NCBI GenBank assembly: GCA_963082975.1
Contig: OY720346.1
Location: forward strand, 32,730,720 to 32,794,719
Source: Labia minor
Taxonomy: Eukaryota; Arthropoda; Insecta; Dermaptera; Spongiphoridae
Direction: 5' to 3'
Length of the DNA stretch: 64,000 bases
In this document: positions 23,157 to 36,012 of the stretch, one piece after another
How the letters are laid out: each line of letters opens with the position of its first letter
Numbering within the stretch: the stretch's first letter is position 1
Notes under the pieces: model-generated
What the model saw: only the letters and a program-made list of their open reading frames with translations
Databases searched by the model: none
Told to the model about the DNA's origin: nothing
Made by a program: the position numbers and the translations under genes

Positions 23157-24220
23157 CTGAATATGCTTTTAAATAAAAAAATTTCAAGAAAGTAATTGGA
23201 ATTATTAATATTAAGAATCAATAAATAAATTTATTAAATATACATTTAAACATGTAAATTAATCTATATATAAATTTAATAAATATTCAAACAATAATTG
23301 AAACAATATAAATAAAACGATTCAATATTTTACTTACATTGTGATTTATATTTTTATTTTTATTACAACTATTATTATGGGTATGTTATTTTTGGCATTT
23401 TAAAAAAAATTAAAAATATTAATAAAATTTATCAAAATAATAAGTTGAAAAGATTTCCAATTATTTTTATTTATTTATTGTAAATTTTTCAATGTAACCA
23501 TGGTAACCATAAATAGACTTTTACCATAATATTACTATTTAAATTAATTTTGGATAAATTAATTTTGGATTTAACTACACTAAAACCTTCCCTGGGACGC
23601 CCACAACAATCCCTGAAAGTTTCATCGCAATCGGACGGGTAGTTTTTGAGTATTTGACAGACACACACACAGACAGACAGACATATATATATATATATTC
23701 ATACACATCGTATTTTTAATATTTTTGTAATAATAATCAGTTTGCTGAAAAAAATAATTATGAATTTTATATATATATATATACGTATATAAATTTCATT
23801 TTTCTCGTGAAGCTGGTGCGCATTCCGTCTGCTTTCAAATTTCTTACGCACAAGTTTTCACTTCTGTCGGCCAGTCCCACGACTGCCAATTCGACTTTTT
23901 ATTTCAATTTTAGTTTTAAAATAATTAAGATTAAAAATTTGAAATGATCAAAAGTGTCTTGGTTAAATTTTGAAAACCAAACAAATAAATAATTAAATAA
24001 TGTCAAATACTTTCGAAAACATTATAATTAAAAATTAATAAAAAAAAATAATTAATTTTAATAAAATATTATAAATTTATAATTTAAGATTTTATTAATT
24101 TAATTATTTAATGAACTATTTCAAAGATTTATAATAGTAAAATACTTTATTTGCTAATATTTGATTAAGTAAGAAACGGAAAGTGGTCATTATTCAATCT
24201 GTGATTTGTATATGATATAT
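23157..24220. other. A/T-rich, with a TTTCATCGCAATCGG-ACAGACAGAC relic
   Basis: At 23600-23690 a TTTCATCGCAATCGGACGGG, then TAGTTTTTGAGT and an (AC)/(AGAC) run, resembles the ends of R1 and R2. The segment 23800-23900 is G/C-richer (TCGTGAAGCTGGTGCGC). No gene. Confidence 0.4.
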
Positions 24221-24380
24221 AAGGCAACCAGATTTTTAAATGGGCAAAGCGGGACAACTCTGAAGGGGGGGGGGGGCTATCAACAAAAATTTTCATACAA
24301 AATAAAAAATAACAAGCTGCTCCAAGCGCCTACGGCGCTCTCCACACCTAGACGGGGGCTCCGCTCCCTGTACCCTAGTA
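24221..24380. mobile_element. hAT-like end plus G/C-rich island
   Basis: GGCAACCAGATTTTTAAATG GGCAAAGCGGGAC followed by an 11-base G run resembles a hAT end with no partner found. Next to it, 24315-24370 (CAAGCGCCTACGGCGCTC, CGGGGGCTCCGCTCCC) is strikingly G/C-rich. Confidence 0.4.
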
Positions 24381-25150
24381 TTTGGATGAAAGTAGTAAAA
24401 GGTTTTCATCCATTTTGTTTCAATCAGTATATTACATAAAACATTCATTTCTTTTTGTGTTCTTATTTAAAATATATTTTAATTTGATCAGTAAATTAAT
24501 TATATATATTATTATTATATATGTTATATCTATCATTGATAGATATTTTTTTTTGAACAAACAGTAAAGAAACAAATATAAATGTTTATTATTTTAACAA
24601 TGTTTATTATTTTAATAATGAATTTTAATTGTCTGAAAAAAAAAACTATAGATCTTTTTAGCGAAAAATAAAAAAATAAAAAAAGAAAATATTAATTGAA
24701 TTAATAAATTAAGTAAAAAGAAATCTTTTTAAAAAATACACTTTACTTAAAATTGCACAAAAAAGTAAAAAATAAAATCACTGTAAAGTGTGTGCGCCCA
24801 ATAGTGGAAGCAAATGTTTTACGGTGTTATTATAATTTGAGCGCACACACTTTATTTATACTTTTTAGTCGTATGTAAATAAATGTAGTCGTTATTTTAA
24901 ATATTTCTTATTAATAACATGTATAACATTTTTTTACAACCACAGAATAGTTTGACATATTTTAGAAAAAAGGAGTGTACATTACCTTTTAGAGTGCGAT
25001 CCGAAAACACTATACCATTTTTTTTTAAATAATGTCATTTGAGATCAATATGTACACAATAGACACTATCACGACACTGTAAAGTTATAATCGCAATATC
25101 ACGACACTATCAAGTTAGAATCAAGACTAACTACTAACTTTTTATTTCTG

Positions 25151-25186
<36 letters not shown>

Positions 25187-26150
25187 GTATGTGTATGTTT
25201 ATTTATATATGTAATATATATATAAGAAGACAACCGATTCCTGGAACTTCTAATCGGCCAGAAGAAGAAATATTACGTGGTTAATTAGAGATGTTTTGAC
25301 ATTTGTAAATATAATGTGTGTTGCAAAAACTTTTAGTTTAAAACTGGGCTTTAGCGCCTCTAGAACTGCTATCGCCATCTATGATTGAAATAGTGAACTA
25401 TTCCATATTCCGCATATGAAAGTTTAGTTAATTAATTACCACTAATAGATAAATAATAATTCAGTGGATTTTTCAATTGATTCGTGTATTATTAGCAGGA
25501 GCAAATTTCAAGTTGATTGAATGACGGGAAGTTGTTGAAATATCGATTATAAAATGCCGCGTACAAACGGACAACCGGACAGTGTGAGTTAAATAAAGTG
25601 TATTAAAAAGAAAAAAAAGTAAATAAAATTCTAAAAGAAAGTATTAAATTAATAATTGTTTCTCAGAAGGGACAAAAATATAAATATATCTATATATTTT
25701 GCAACATTTGTGGAAAATGGAACACCCGCAGCTCAGCTCAAGAGTTACCTAAGGTTCTAATTTCTTTTTTATTTTTCATCTCATTTGAGGTACCCTTCAC
25801 CTCAGAAAAATTTGGTTACCTTACTCCTTGTATTTTAGGCTCTGGAGTTTTTTGCGTAAGGACGGACCGACTGTCGTATTAAATATATAGATATCGTAAT
25901 ATTTTTTTATTTTTAACATAAGTACAATTTATAAGTATAAAAAATGTATAAAATTTTATTCCTTGACATAATTTTTATTTGAGTGAATTGGTTTCAGTAG
26001 ATTGTTGTCATTTTTTAAAATATTGTAAAAATCTTCCCAAGAATTTGTCAAATTATATTTGACCCAAAAATTGGCTTTCAAAGTTTCAATTTTTAATTTT
26101 AATTTTTTGTAGCCCGTAGGATTCTTAGAACGCAAAAGAATGATTTTCAT
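24381..26150. other. Non-coding, several unassigned repeat-like pieces
   Basis: AAAGTGTGTGCGC (about 24785-24797) and GCGCACACACTTT (about 24841-24853) form an inverted pair 43 bp apart. A TA run sits at 25158-25183. The segments 25310-25560 (GCCTCTAGAACTGCTATCGCC) and 25690-25880 have mixed composition and may be old transposons. No reading frame is credible. Confidence 0.35.
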
Positions 26151-26264
26151 AAATATAAAATTTAACTTAATTCTAAAAGTCGGGACTTTTGAAAAACGTC
26201 GCGGGACGCGGGACAAATTGTGAAATATCGGGACTGTCCCGTCAAAAGCGGGACGTCTGTTCAC
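26151..26264. mobile_element. hAT-like terminal fragment
   Basis: GGGACTGTCCCGTCAAAAGC GGGACGTCTGTTCACCTT reads, in reverse complement, as the common hAT end GGTGAACAGACGTCCCGC. No left partner with matching 8-bp flanks was found. Confidence 0.5.
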
Positions 26265-27185
26265 CTTAATAATATGTTTCAGTCTTCTTTTTGGACTTCT
26301 CTTGTAATAATATAATTAATAATAAAAAAAAATTAACTAACATTCTAATTACAAAATTATATATTACATTGAATGGGAGTAAGAGTTACTTATAAACGTG
26401 TGTTCTCTTCCATTGGCCTATTGTTCATGTTATTATTATAGCAGTACAATAAACTATAACGAGTGGGATTTTCTCTTTGTTGTATTATATTGCACACTGA
26501 ATAAGTTAAAACTGAATTGGTGAATGTTACTTTTAACTATTAAGTTATTTAATATTTGACTTTAAATTTTCATATTAATTAATATTAGGTACTTATCTGT
26601 TTTCTATATTTTATAGGTAAATATAATAGTTAATTATGTTTTTTCTATTAATTCATTTTAATTTTATCTGTGGATAGAAATGCATGAAATATTTTTTTTT
26701 TCAATTTTAATTTTAATATGTTAACGCTTTCATCACCATCATTCAATAATGATCAAATATTGATTTTTTATATCTAAAGATTATTTTAATATTTTCATTA
26801 TATATAAATTATTTAAAAATCTTGTAACTATTTTTATCAAAATCAGATTAATGTCATAAGTGATCTGTTGATTACTTGAATTGAAAAAATTAAAAAGTTG
26901 CCTTAAATGAGTCACTGTCACATCGAGTTTCGTAGAAAATAAATTAAAAAGAAAAATTGAATAATAATAACAGACTGAATAAAAATCAACGAGAATTATT
27001 TAGTTTAATAAGAGTTTAAACTGTAATAGTTATATGAATAATTAATTCACTATTAATTAAGGGTGATTAACTCATATATAATTTATTTAAATAATAAATT
27101 AATAATAGCCTTTTAATTGTAAATTTATATTGTAACGACAAGGCCAGGCCTTAAGTTCTGATTTGTGACACTATATTGCTTTATA

Positions 27186-28100
27186 CACCTGTCCCCTGTT
27201 TTACACGGTACTTTTTTTACACGATTTCGATTTTACAAGGTTTATAAATTAACGGATTTCAAATAAGCTGGAGTGTCTCCACTCGACTATCTCGCATTTC
27301 GAATTGGAATATATAATATATTTAAATTAAATTTAATTAATTATAAATTAAAATTAATAAATAATAAGCGCGTGATTTGCAGTGTTAAAAAATTAATTCC
27401 GGTACTTTCAGCGATTCAATCAAGCTGAAATTCTAGATATAGCAGTTTTATACAATTTTTAATCATGTGAAAAACTATCAAACATATATCTTTATTTTAC
27501 TATCTCTGACGAAATATTAAAAATCAGCTTATCTATATATCTTTATTTTTACGGTCATTTTCGAGGAATAAAAAATGAAAACGTGGTAGGTACTGACCCT
27601 CTTCCGGATGAGCTACATTTTTAAAAAGTTGATAGAAAACTACGAATTTTGAATAATGCCCGTATATCAAATTTCATCAAACCGTTTTTGGGTAATCTTG
27701 TCTACATACATACACACACAGACAGAGATTTTTCTTAACCTTAGTGAAAATGATTCAGGAACCTTCAAAACCTATAAAAACATCAAAATCTCGACATCGA
27801 AAATTTTCGTGATCGCAATACTATTTCTGGCGAGATAGTAAAAATTGGTAAAAGTGTATATTCGGCTACATACACGCATTTATATTCTTATATTTTTTAT
27901 TCCTAATATAGAATGAATTAAATTCTGTATTATGTAATTACATATACTACCTAATAAATTAATAAAATAATTAAAATATGATTGAATTATCCATATTTTA
28001 GTATTTTTCGTTTTACACGGTTTTAACATAGGAAATTTAAGATTTCGATTTACACGGTTTTGTTTGGAACCAATCTTCGGTGTAAAACGGGGTACAGGTG
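27186..28100. mobile_element. R3 DNA transposon-like element with nested R2-type insert
   Basis: The ends CACCTGTCCCCTGTTTTACAC and GTGTAAAACGGGGTACAGGTG are inverted with 19 of 21 positions matching. TATA flanks both sides. Subterminal TTTACACG words recur. The inner part (about 27288-27838) has its own ends ACTATCTCGC...GCGAGATAGT and carries R2 sequence and an ACATACACACACAGACAGAG tract, so it looks like one element inside another. No transposase. Confidence 0.7.
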
Positions 28101-29847
28101 TATATTTATTTTATAAGAAATTGCTATGCTCTTCCAAAAGGTGCTGTGAGTCAAAAGAAAAATAAGAAAGTATACGTTTTTATTTTTAATACGATAATTT
28201 TTAGGCATAAAGTTATTCTAGTTTTTTTGTTTTTCATTTCCTATGCTATTCATAATAATTAAGAATAAATAATTTTAGTATAAAAATTAAAATATATCAA
28301 GAAAAATCCTCTTGATTCCTCTGAATAATCAAATTCGGTATTTAAAAAGAAACTTTCTTCTGTTAAACAATTTAATTAATATTGTTTTATTGAAAACTCT
28401 CAATTCATTATTTTTTATCTCGTCTTTATAAATTCTACCTAAATTGAATATTGTAAAATTCTTTTGTAAAATTAATCTATATCTTTGTTTAAAATGTATT
28501 AGAAATCATATTAATTAAATTAATGATAATATTAATATGTGATATAGGTATCTTGAAAAACAAAATGAAAAAACAAAAAGAAAAAAAAATAATGAACTTG
28601 AATTTAATTAATTAAATCCGTTTGCTTATAAATAGCATTAACTGAATTTTAAAATTTTGATTTTTATTCTATTTTTAAATATCAGCAATTTTTTGCGAAC
28701 GTAATAATTTCAAGATATCAAAATACTCGGTAGAGAAATTTCGGAGATTTAGAGCCTTTAAAAATAAATGCACATTAAATCTATAAATAGGCCTATATAT
28801 ATATATTTCGACTATCAAATACACAAAAGAGCTAGAGGGTACAAACTCATTCCCTTAAAATATAGAGATAATTTTTTATATTATTCAAAAAATGAATTTT
28901 ATACAGATGAGTTCTCTCTTACCTTTTATACAATTGAAATGAACCAGTTGTATTATGTTGTTATATTGCAATGTTGAATGTTTAGCTTGGGCCATTACGA
29001 CCTACTAGGGCGGAATGGTATCTATTTAGTCCATTGATATATCCGCCCCTGATTCTCTTACTCCTCTTGTTCATCATTTTAACTTCCTTCAATTTATAAA
29101 CGGAAATCCAATAACATTTATTTATTTTATAAGAGTTTTAAATTATTTATAAAATAAAATTCAGAAATAAATAAAAAAGTTATGGTAAACCATAGGTACA
29201 TTTTATTTAAAAATGTTTTTGCACGTAACTAACCCTTTTAAAATAAATTTATTTTATGAAATTACTTAATCGTATATTAAATATATCTATCTAATTAAGA
29301 AATAAGGAATAATCTCACAATATATTTTATATTCTGAAAAACTTACTTTAACTTTTAGAAATTACCTAAGCGGAAGTTCAGCTCCAATGATTTTGATTAC
29401 ATTTTATGAAATTTTTTGGAATGTAATTCTACATAATATATCCAAATCATTCATTGATTCATTATAATATTATTTTAATTTAAACAAATATTCAATGTTT
29501 TTATTTTATTTTTATTTTAATTATGTAAAATAATATCTTTTTTAAATAAACTATAAATTAAAATAATATTATAAAAATATTCTTTAATTTTATTTATTTA
29601 TTTTGAAAATATTTTAATATTTTAATAAGATTTGATAAAATCTGATTTAAATTTCAAGTCACCAGGAAAAGAAATGTACTGTTCATTCACCTGTTGCATT
29701 AAATATGCTGGTTGTTGTTGTTATTACTATGTTATATATAGATAAGTGTATGTTGAATAGAGTATTAATTTATTTGTATGTGTCATTGGTGTTTCATTTC
29801 ATCCAAGGTTGTTTTTTTGTTTAGTGCCTTCATTTCGTAGTCTGGTG
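28101..29847. other. A/T-rich non-coding DNA
   Basis: Nothing recognisable apart from a short G/C-richer stretch at 28980-29060 (CTACTAGGGCGGAATGG). The frame at 28768 is not supported. Confidence 0.4.
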
Positions 29848-30292
29848 TCAGTCAGTCATCAGTCAGTAGAAGTAATTCATGTAGAACCTCACCAGTTCGT
29901 TATGCTTAGCAAACCGGCAATAGAATATATTATGTGAAATATAATATAATATGTTGTTAATAATTTATTTCTTTGTTATTTAATTTGTGTTGTGATTTTT
30001 TGTGTAAAAAATGTTAACGAAAAAGAAATTTGATTTTCAACCGCGCATTTAGCCAAATTTGGTTGTATATTGATTAAAAGCCTCCGCCCTTTTTTGTGCC
30101 GAGCCCCTTGTGCCCTGCGCGCTCTGGACCAATCCCTCTAAACAACAACACCCTCCTTTCCACACAGTCAGCTGACTTCTTAAGGGTCTAGAACTCAGTC
30201 GGTTTACAAATGTCCATATAGTAATAGACAACTTTATATATACTCCCTTCCCCCTCTTTCCCCTCCATCATCGTTACCATCTCCACCACCAT

Positions 30293-30321
<29 letters not shown>
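29848..30321 (+). promoter_or_regulatory. Candidate promoter and 5' leader of the 30322 exon
   Basis: TCAGTC is repeated at 29848-29870 (GTCAGTCAGTCATCAGTCAG), the arthropod initiator type. The following 450 bp are richer in G/C than the surroundings, carry a pyrimidine-rich tract and end in a (CAA)n run (30292-30321) directly before the start codon. Several short upstream ATGs occur in the leader. Confidence 0.45.
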
Positions 30322-30324
<3 letters not shown>

Positions 30325-30408
30325 GGTATAGAAGATTTCGAATCGAATGGAAGTGCAGACGGTATTTTGGAAAAAATCTGTTTGAAGGCTGATTGTAAAG
30401 TTCTTAAG
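30322..30408 (+). CDS. Candidate alternative first coding exon, 29 codons
   Basis: The ATG after the CAA run (CAACAATGGG) opens a 29-codon frame starting MGIEDFESNGSADGI and ending in DCKVLK, directly at AAG|GTAAAC, phase 0. It is acidic and Ser/Gly-containing with no known domain. The good start context, leader and donor support a real first exon. Like 14694-15848 and the exons from 43526 on, it ends in a hydrophobic pair plus a basic residue and has no local partner, so I place it in the same large gene by inference. Confidence 0.6.
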
Positions 30409-31173
30409 GTAAACACACAAACCTTGTTCTCCTCTATTGATAATTATATATATATACATTTATAGGTATAGAATTATATATAGGTATAGATGTAGATAAG
30501 AATAATTTGTATTTAGCATATTATTTTTGTAATTTATTTAAATAAACTCAACTTATATCTTTTGAAACAAATGATTCTTACTTCATTGCCTTCCTTTTAG
30601 TTTTGTTTTTTAGTTTAAAAAAGTATACATAATTTTTTTTATCCCATAACATAACAAAAAGGGTTTACAATAATTTTTATAATCAATTAGTGACTCATGG
30701 TCGTAATTAGTATACATTTACATTTTTATTTTTACAGCGAATTTCAATATTTACATTCTACATAATATTGAAATATTTTTTTTTTGATTTATACTAACTA
30801 GGAAAAGGCTATATATAAAAACCTAGTCTATTTGATTTTCATTACCTTCTTTCATTAGTACAAAAGAATATAAATTATGAAGCCCTTTTAGATTTTTGAA
30901 CTTTGCAGTCACATATATAATTTAATTTAAATACATTAATACGTTCAATTGCCTATCAAAATAAAAGAAACACAAAAATCTATATCTAAATATTATATTG
31001 ACTTTGCTGATTATATATTAATTCCATGTATTTAACTTAATTATAAGAAATTATATTTACTCATTTAGTTAAGTGCTTTTTTGGCATTTCTAATTTCTCC
31101 CTAACCGAATTTCATCTAAAATAGCATTTTTATTTAAGGTGACATTATAATAATATTTAATAAATATATTATA
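30409..31173. other. Start of the intron after the 30322 exon
   Basis: A/T-rich sequence; no coding, promoter or transposon signal seen. Confidence 0.4.
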
Positions 31174-31803
31174 TACATTTTTACCGACCAACGATAGTAA
31201 GGGAGGTATTGTTTTCACACCAAATTTCACATGTGGAGATTTTTACATATCTCCACGAATCATGCATTTTCTTAACAGAAAAAAGTATTTTTAGCATGAT
31301 ATCTGTCCGTCCGTCTGTCCGTCTGTCCGTCCGTATAGATGTGTACAGCCTGAACGGCTCAACGGATTTTGGTATATTTATACTTAATGCATCAGTGGGA
31401 TGAATTGATCAACTTTTGGTGCAAATCTGGAAAGCGGAAGTGGTAGTATTAGCGATCGACGATTGGAAGTGAAGGGTTATTTTGATACCAAATTTCAGAT
31501 GAGGAGAATTTTTATATATCACCACGAATCATGCACTTTGTATTGGCTTTATCCTCGATAAAAATCATCTTTATTAGTTTTTTCTTAATTTAAAATTATA
31601 TGACGTCATCCAGCCATTCATGACGTCACAGTCTGGTCTTAATATATATTATAAATAAAATAAAATTAAAAATATTTATGTTATATCCATATCTGTTTTT
31701 TATTGCATTAATAGATATATTAAAATTATTTGAAATTGTTTCTGTAGCTGGAAATTAATTTACTTCAAACCGTCGGTCGATTCGGACCTGGCCACAGGTC
31801 AAC
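31174..31803 (-). repeat. R1 partial copy, reverse orientation
   Basis: Begins ACCGACCAACGATAGTAAGG, includes the CCGTCCGTCTGTCCGTC tract, ACAGCCTGAACGGCTCAAC, GGAAGTGG boxes and GACGTCA words, and ends GGACCTGGCCACAGGTCAAC. It covers the left half of the full-length R1 plus an extra end seen also at 61.8 and 63.9 kb. Confidence 0.8.
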
Positions 31804-33699
31804 TTATTTATAAAACATTTGTATCTTAAAAATTAATACAAAATGATAAATTATTATTTGACAAGAAATCAATGTGATTATCTATGTTTATTTTATTTAA
31901 ATTTCATTTAAAAAAAACATTGATTATTCTTTTAATCTTAAAATCATCGAGAAATCTCTCTAAGATTTTATTTTAAAAAAAATTAAATTAAATTATAATA
32001 TTATAATATATATCTAAATGTATACATAATATATTAATTTAAAGTCACGAGATTTAAATTAAAATGAAAAAGAAAGAAATGAAAATATCATGAATTAATA
32101 AAATTCATACAATAAAAAGGAATATACTAATTTATCGAAATGAAAAAATTTATAACATTTATTACCAGACGTCAAACTTGAATTTTCAATTTTTAAAATT
32201 AAATTACATAAAAGAAATTCATTTAATTATTGTTCGTCCTTGTTGAAGTTAATTAGGATAATGATACAATTGCAAAAAAACACCACTTTCCATTATATAA
32301 TAAACACACAAATACAAGAAGACAATAAAATTAAATAAATATATTTTTACATAAAAACTCACCTTGAAAGATTAACGTTCAACGATATATAATAACCAAT
32401 TTGTGATTCATTTAATAAATAATATTTAAATGTTTCTATTTGTATATATATGAAGATTTGAATGATTTTTAAAATTCATTGGGTATGATCATGCGATTAA
32501 AGTATTTTTCATATCTACAGACAAGTGATGCTTACAAATTAACTATACATTATTCATTCATTATTCATATTTAAAAATACAACATTTGATTTAATTTTAT
32601 TAGATCAATAATTATTTTATAAACCTATATATACCTATATATATTTATTCTAAATTTTTCTCTATACTTAGAACTTCTAAACATTTTTTTTAGATTTATA
32701 AAATTTATAAATAAATAAGAAATTTTTTAAAAAATCTCTTTGACAAGAATTTAAAAAAATATAACTTTGCTTAATTTAATTTTAATGTTAAAGAAATAAT
32801 TATTATTAAGATAAAAATATTGAAATTAATTTAGTATTATGAGTATATAATATCTATAAAATATAAATTAGATATTTATTAAGGTCCGAGGTGATGTGCC
32901 TTTGAAATTCTAATAATAAATAGAATACTAGAAATTCATTACTCATTGAAATTTCAATTACAAAACAAAATAATACTATGTATATATATCTATAGTAAGA
33001 GGAAGAATTGCGATGGGCAAAAATTCGCATTTTTAATGAAAATAAACATTTTAGGGATCCCCAAGTTTAAAATAAATTAATAAAAAAAAATTTGATATAC
33101 ACGCTTTTTAATCAAAAATGCCCTCCCTAAAAAATAGAAAATAAAATATTAATTTAACCTTGAATATTATCCTTTACATATGAACATAAGTAGTAGGTAA
33201 GGAATTTAATATTATTATATGCGCTCCATACTTTGGGCATATGTAAAGATGTGTGTGTTAAATTCGAAAGATTATCATTTTCCATTCATTATTTTTATTC
33301 CTTTTTACAATTTTATTAAAATAACTCTTACTATTTTGATTAATCATCTTTCCTCAATGTCAAATAAGATTATACCAGGAAAATTGTATCCTCTTATTCA
33401 ACTTATTTGTCGAATGTTCAAAATTAATTTTTTTTTATTTTAGATAAAAAATAAGATATACCTAAAATAGATAAATCTGGACACTATTGCAAATAAAGAT
33501 AGTTGAGTGATTCTCGGATCAGGTTGTTAATACCTAATCTTGTCTCATTGTTATTTAAAATAAAAGATGAACTAGTAACGATTTAGAAAATTAAAATCAG
33601 AAGGAAATTGTAAAAAATTGCAACACTACTAGAAATTGTAATTTTAACAATTTTTGAAATTATTAAATTGAAAATATGATAGGAAATAATCACTTGAGT
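31804..33699. other. A/T-rich non-coding DNA
   Basis: No gene or repeat family identified; the open frame at 33219 has no supporting features. Confidence 0.4.
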
Positions 33700-34112
33700 T
33701 TTGATAATATCTATCTATCTATCTCTGTGTGGTTCTACGGAACTCGAAAGTTCTTGGCCGCAGCAACCACACTTTTCCAAGTATCTCATTCTGAGCCACA
33801 ACCCTTCAATCCCTACCCTCTCCCATCTCTCTCACATCCCTTCCTACTTCCTTGGTCTTTCAAGCGGACGTTTCTCACTCGGTCTACCCACCAATATATT
33901 TTTTGCCATTCTTTCCTCTCCCATTCTAGCCACATGCCCTGTCCATCGCAGCCTTTTTGATTTTAAAATATATATCTGGAGATTAATGCATAGAGGTCAT
34001 GCAATTCCTCGTTATGCAGTCTCCGCCATTCCCCGGTGACCTCATCTTTCTTTGGCTTCGCAAAATCCTATTCTCAAATACTCTAAATATACTCTCGTCT
34101 CCTCGGGGATAA
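33700..34112 (-). mobile_element. RTE-like non-LTR retrotransposon, 3' fragment
   Basis: On the minus strand it carries the C-terminal reverse-transcriptase region of this family (GATGAGGTCACCGGGGAATG, then ATTGCATGACC...). It ends AAGAACTTTCGAGTTCCGTAG and a (GATA)n tail (33705-33724). Frames are broken by small indels. 5' truncated. Confidence 0.85.
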
Positions 34113-34820
34113 TATATATATATATTTCTTATAAATGTGAATGGATTACACTGAATAGATTATTTAAATATTGTGCCATATTTATAAAATATTATTTTTA
34201 TATCAGATTTGAAATTAAGAATTAAATTATTTAATAAATAATCTTACTTTCTACCTTAATTATTTCTCAAATTATAAATCTAATTAATATTTATATTTTA
34301 TTATCAATTCTATATAAAAAGTGTAAAAAGGGTGCTAATTAAAAACTATGCGATGGCCATAAACCAAATTTTTTCAACTGTTTCTATATAAAAATAGTTA
34401 TTTTTTAATATTGATTTTTAATCATCTTCTTTTCTATCTCTATCTCTTCTACCACGCTTCCCTTCCCCACTTTCCTCATAATATTATATTCGTATTATTT
34501 TATATTATTTTTACGTGAGCTGAATATACTTTACTTTTTGGCTCTAGCCTTATCAATTTATATAATTAAATAAATTATAAACAAAGGTCATTCACCTTGA
34601 TGGTTTAAAAAAAAAATATCTTTATAAATAATATATTATACACATATATTTATTTACATATATATATTAATTTAAATAAATCTAGCTATAACATATAATT
34701 ATAATAAATATTTCATAAAGGATAAAATAAAAACTAAAAAATTATATTTTTAATAATTAAACGAAGAATTAAATATGTATTATTCATTTAATTTTTATTT
34801 AACATTATATTAAAAAATAA
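34113..34820. other. A/T-rich spacer
   Basis: A pyrimidine-rich patch at 34425-34482 (TCTATCTCTTCTACCACGC) is the only distinctive part. Confidence 0.35.
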
Positions 34821-35838
34821 GCGGGAGTGTCCTCCCCTAGACTTTCCCGCATATAAATAGGTATAAAGAGTTGTGAATGAATATTTAGAATGTGTAAACT
34901 TGGTATTGATAAAGAGCCAGTTCGTATTAGTTTATTGGTGTCAAATTTGATATTTGGTAACATTTATATATATATATATATATATATAGAATAAAGTGCT
35001 ACTTCCGGTTAACTGATATTTTAAATGTAAAAAAGACAGATATGGATATAATATAAATATTTTTAATTTTATTTTATTTATAATATATAAGGGCTGGCTG
35101 TGACGTCATGAAGTGCTGGGTGACGTCATATAATTTTAAATTAAGAAAAAACTAATGAAGATGATTTTTCTCGAGGATAAAACCAATACAAAGTGCATAA
35201 CACGTGGAGATATGTCCTCACGTGAAATTTGATATGAAAATAACCCTTCACTTCCTCTCTTCGATCGGCAATACTAGCACTTCCGGTTTCCGGATTTGCA
35301 CCAAAAGTTGATCCATTCATACTGATGCATTAAGTAAATATACCAAATTTCATCAAAATCCGTTAAGCCGTTTAGGCTGTACACATCTATACGGACGGAC
35401 GGACGGACGGACAGACATCATGCTAAAAATACTTTTTTCTGTTAAGAAAATGCATGATTCGTGGAGATATGTACCTAAAAATATCCATAGGTGAAATTTG
35501 GTGTGAAAACAATACCTCCCTTACTATCGTCGGTCGGTAAAAAAGAAACGCTACTTGTATAGGTAAAATGTCACTTCCGGTAGTCAGATCATGATGAAAT
35601 TTGGTATGTCAATTTTTTTCATATTTTTAAATCTATATACAAAATAGGAAGCAAATATCTCGAAGCAAACTGGTACTTTACTTGAAAGGTAAACGCAACC
35701 AGTGTAGGTAAAGTACCACTTCCGGTTAACCGATTTTGACGAAATTTTGATAGAAATCTACAAACTGTGAATAATATCGGTGTACCAAATTTCGAAGTCC
35801 TAGCTTGATTAGTTTTTGAGTAAATTTGCTTACAGACA

Positions 35839-35869
<31 letters not shown>

Positions 35870-36012
35870 CATACATACACACACACAGACATAATTCGAA
35901 AAATGGTATTTTCCGACTCAGGGAGGTCTAAAACGTCAAGATCTATCGAAATCTCGAAGTCGAAATTTTTGACGATTCCAATACTTCCCTTATACGAAGT
36001 ATGCGGGAAAGT
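34821..36012 (+). repeat. R1 interspersed repeat, full-length copy with 9-bp target duplication
   Basis: Same order as 6659-7790, nearly identical base by base, plus about 95 extra bases (34894-34989, ending in a TA run). The flanks AAAAAATAA (34812-34820 and 36013-36021) are an exact 9-bp direct repeat. It starts with the GCGGGAG...TTTCCCGC hairpin and ends GCGGGAAAGT. Confidence 0.88.

Noticed and set aside
24206..24439. 77-codon frame across the G run and G/C island
   Set aside because: Spans a hAT-like end and homopolymer; no start context or conservation signal.
24221..26264. The two hAT-like ends at 24221 and 26264 taken as one 2-kb element
   Set aside because: Their terminal sequences and 8-bp flanks do not match each other, and no transposase lies between.
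33676..34039. Plus-strand frames with SLCGSTE/HPFLLPWS-like text, similar at 62288
   Set aside because: Antisense of RTE-like fragments; the coding direction of those copies is minus.
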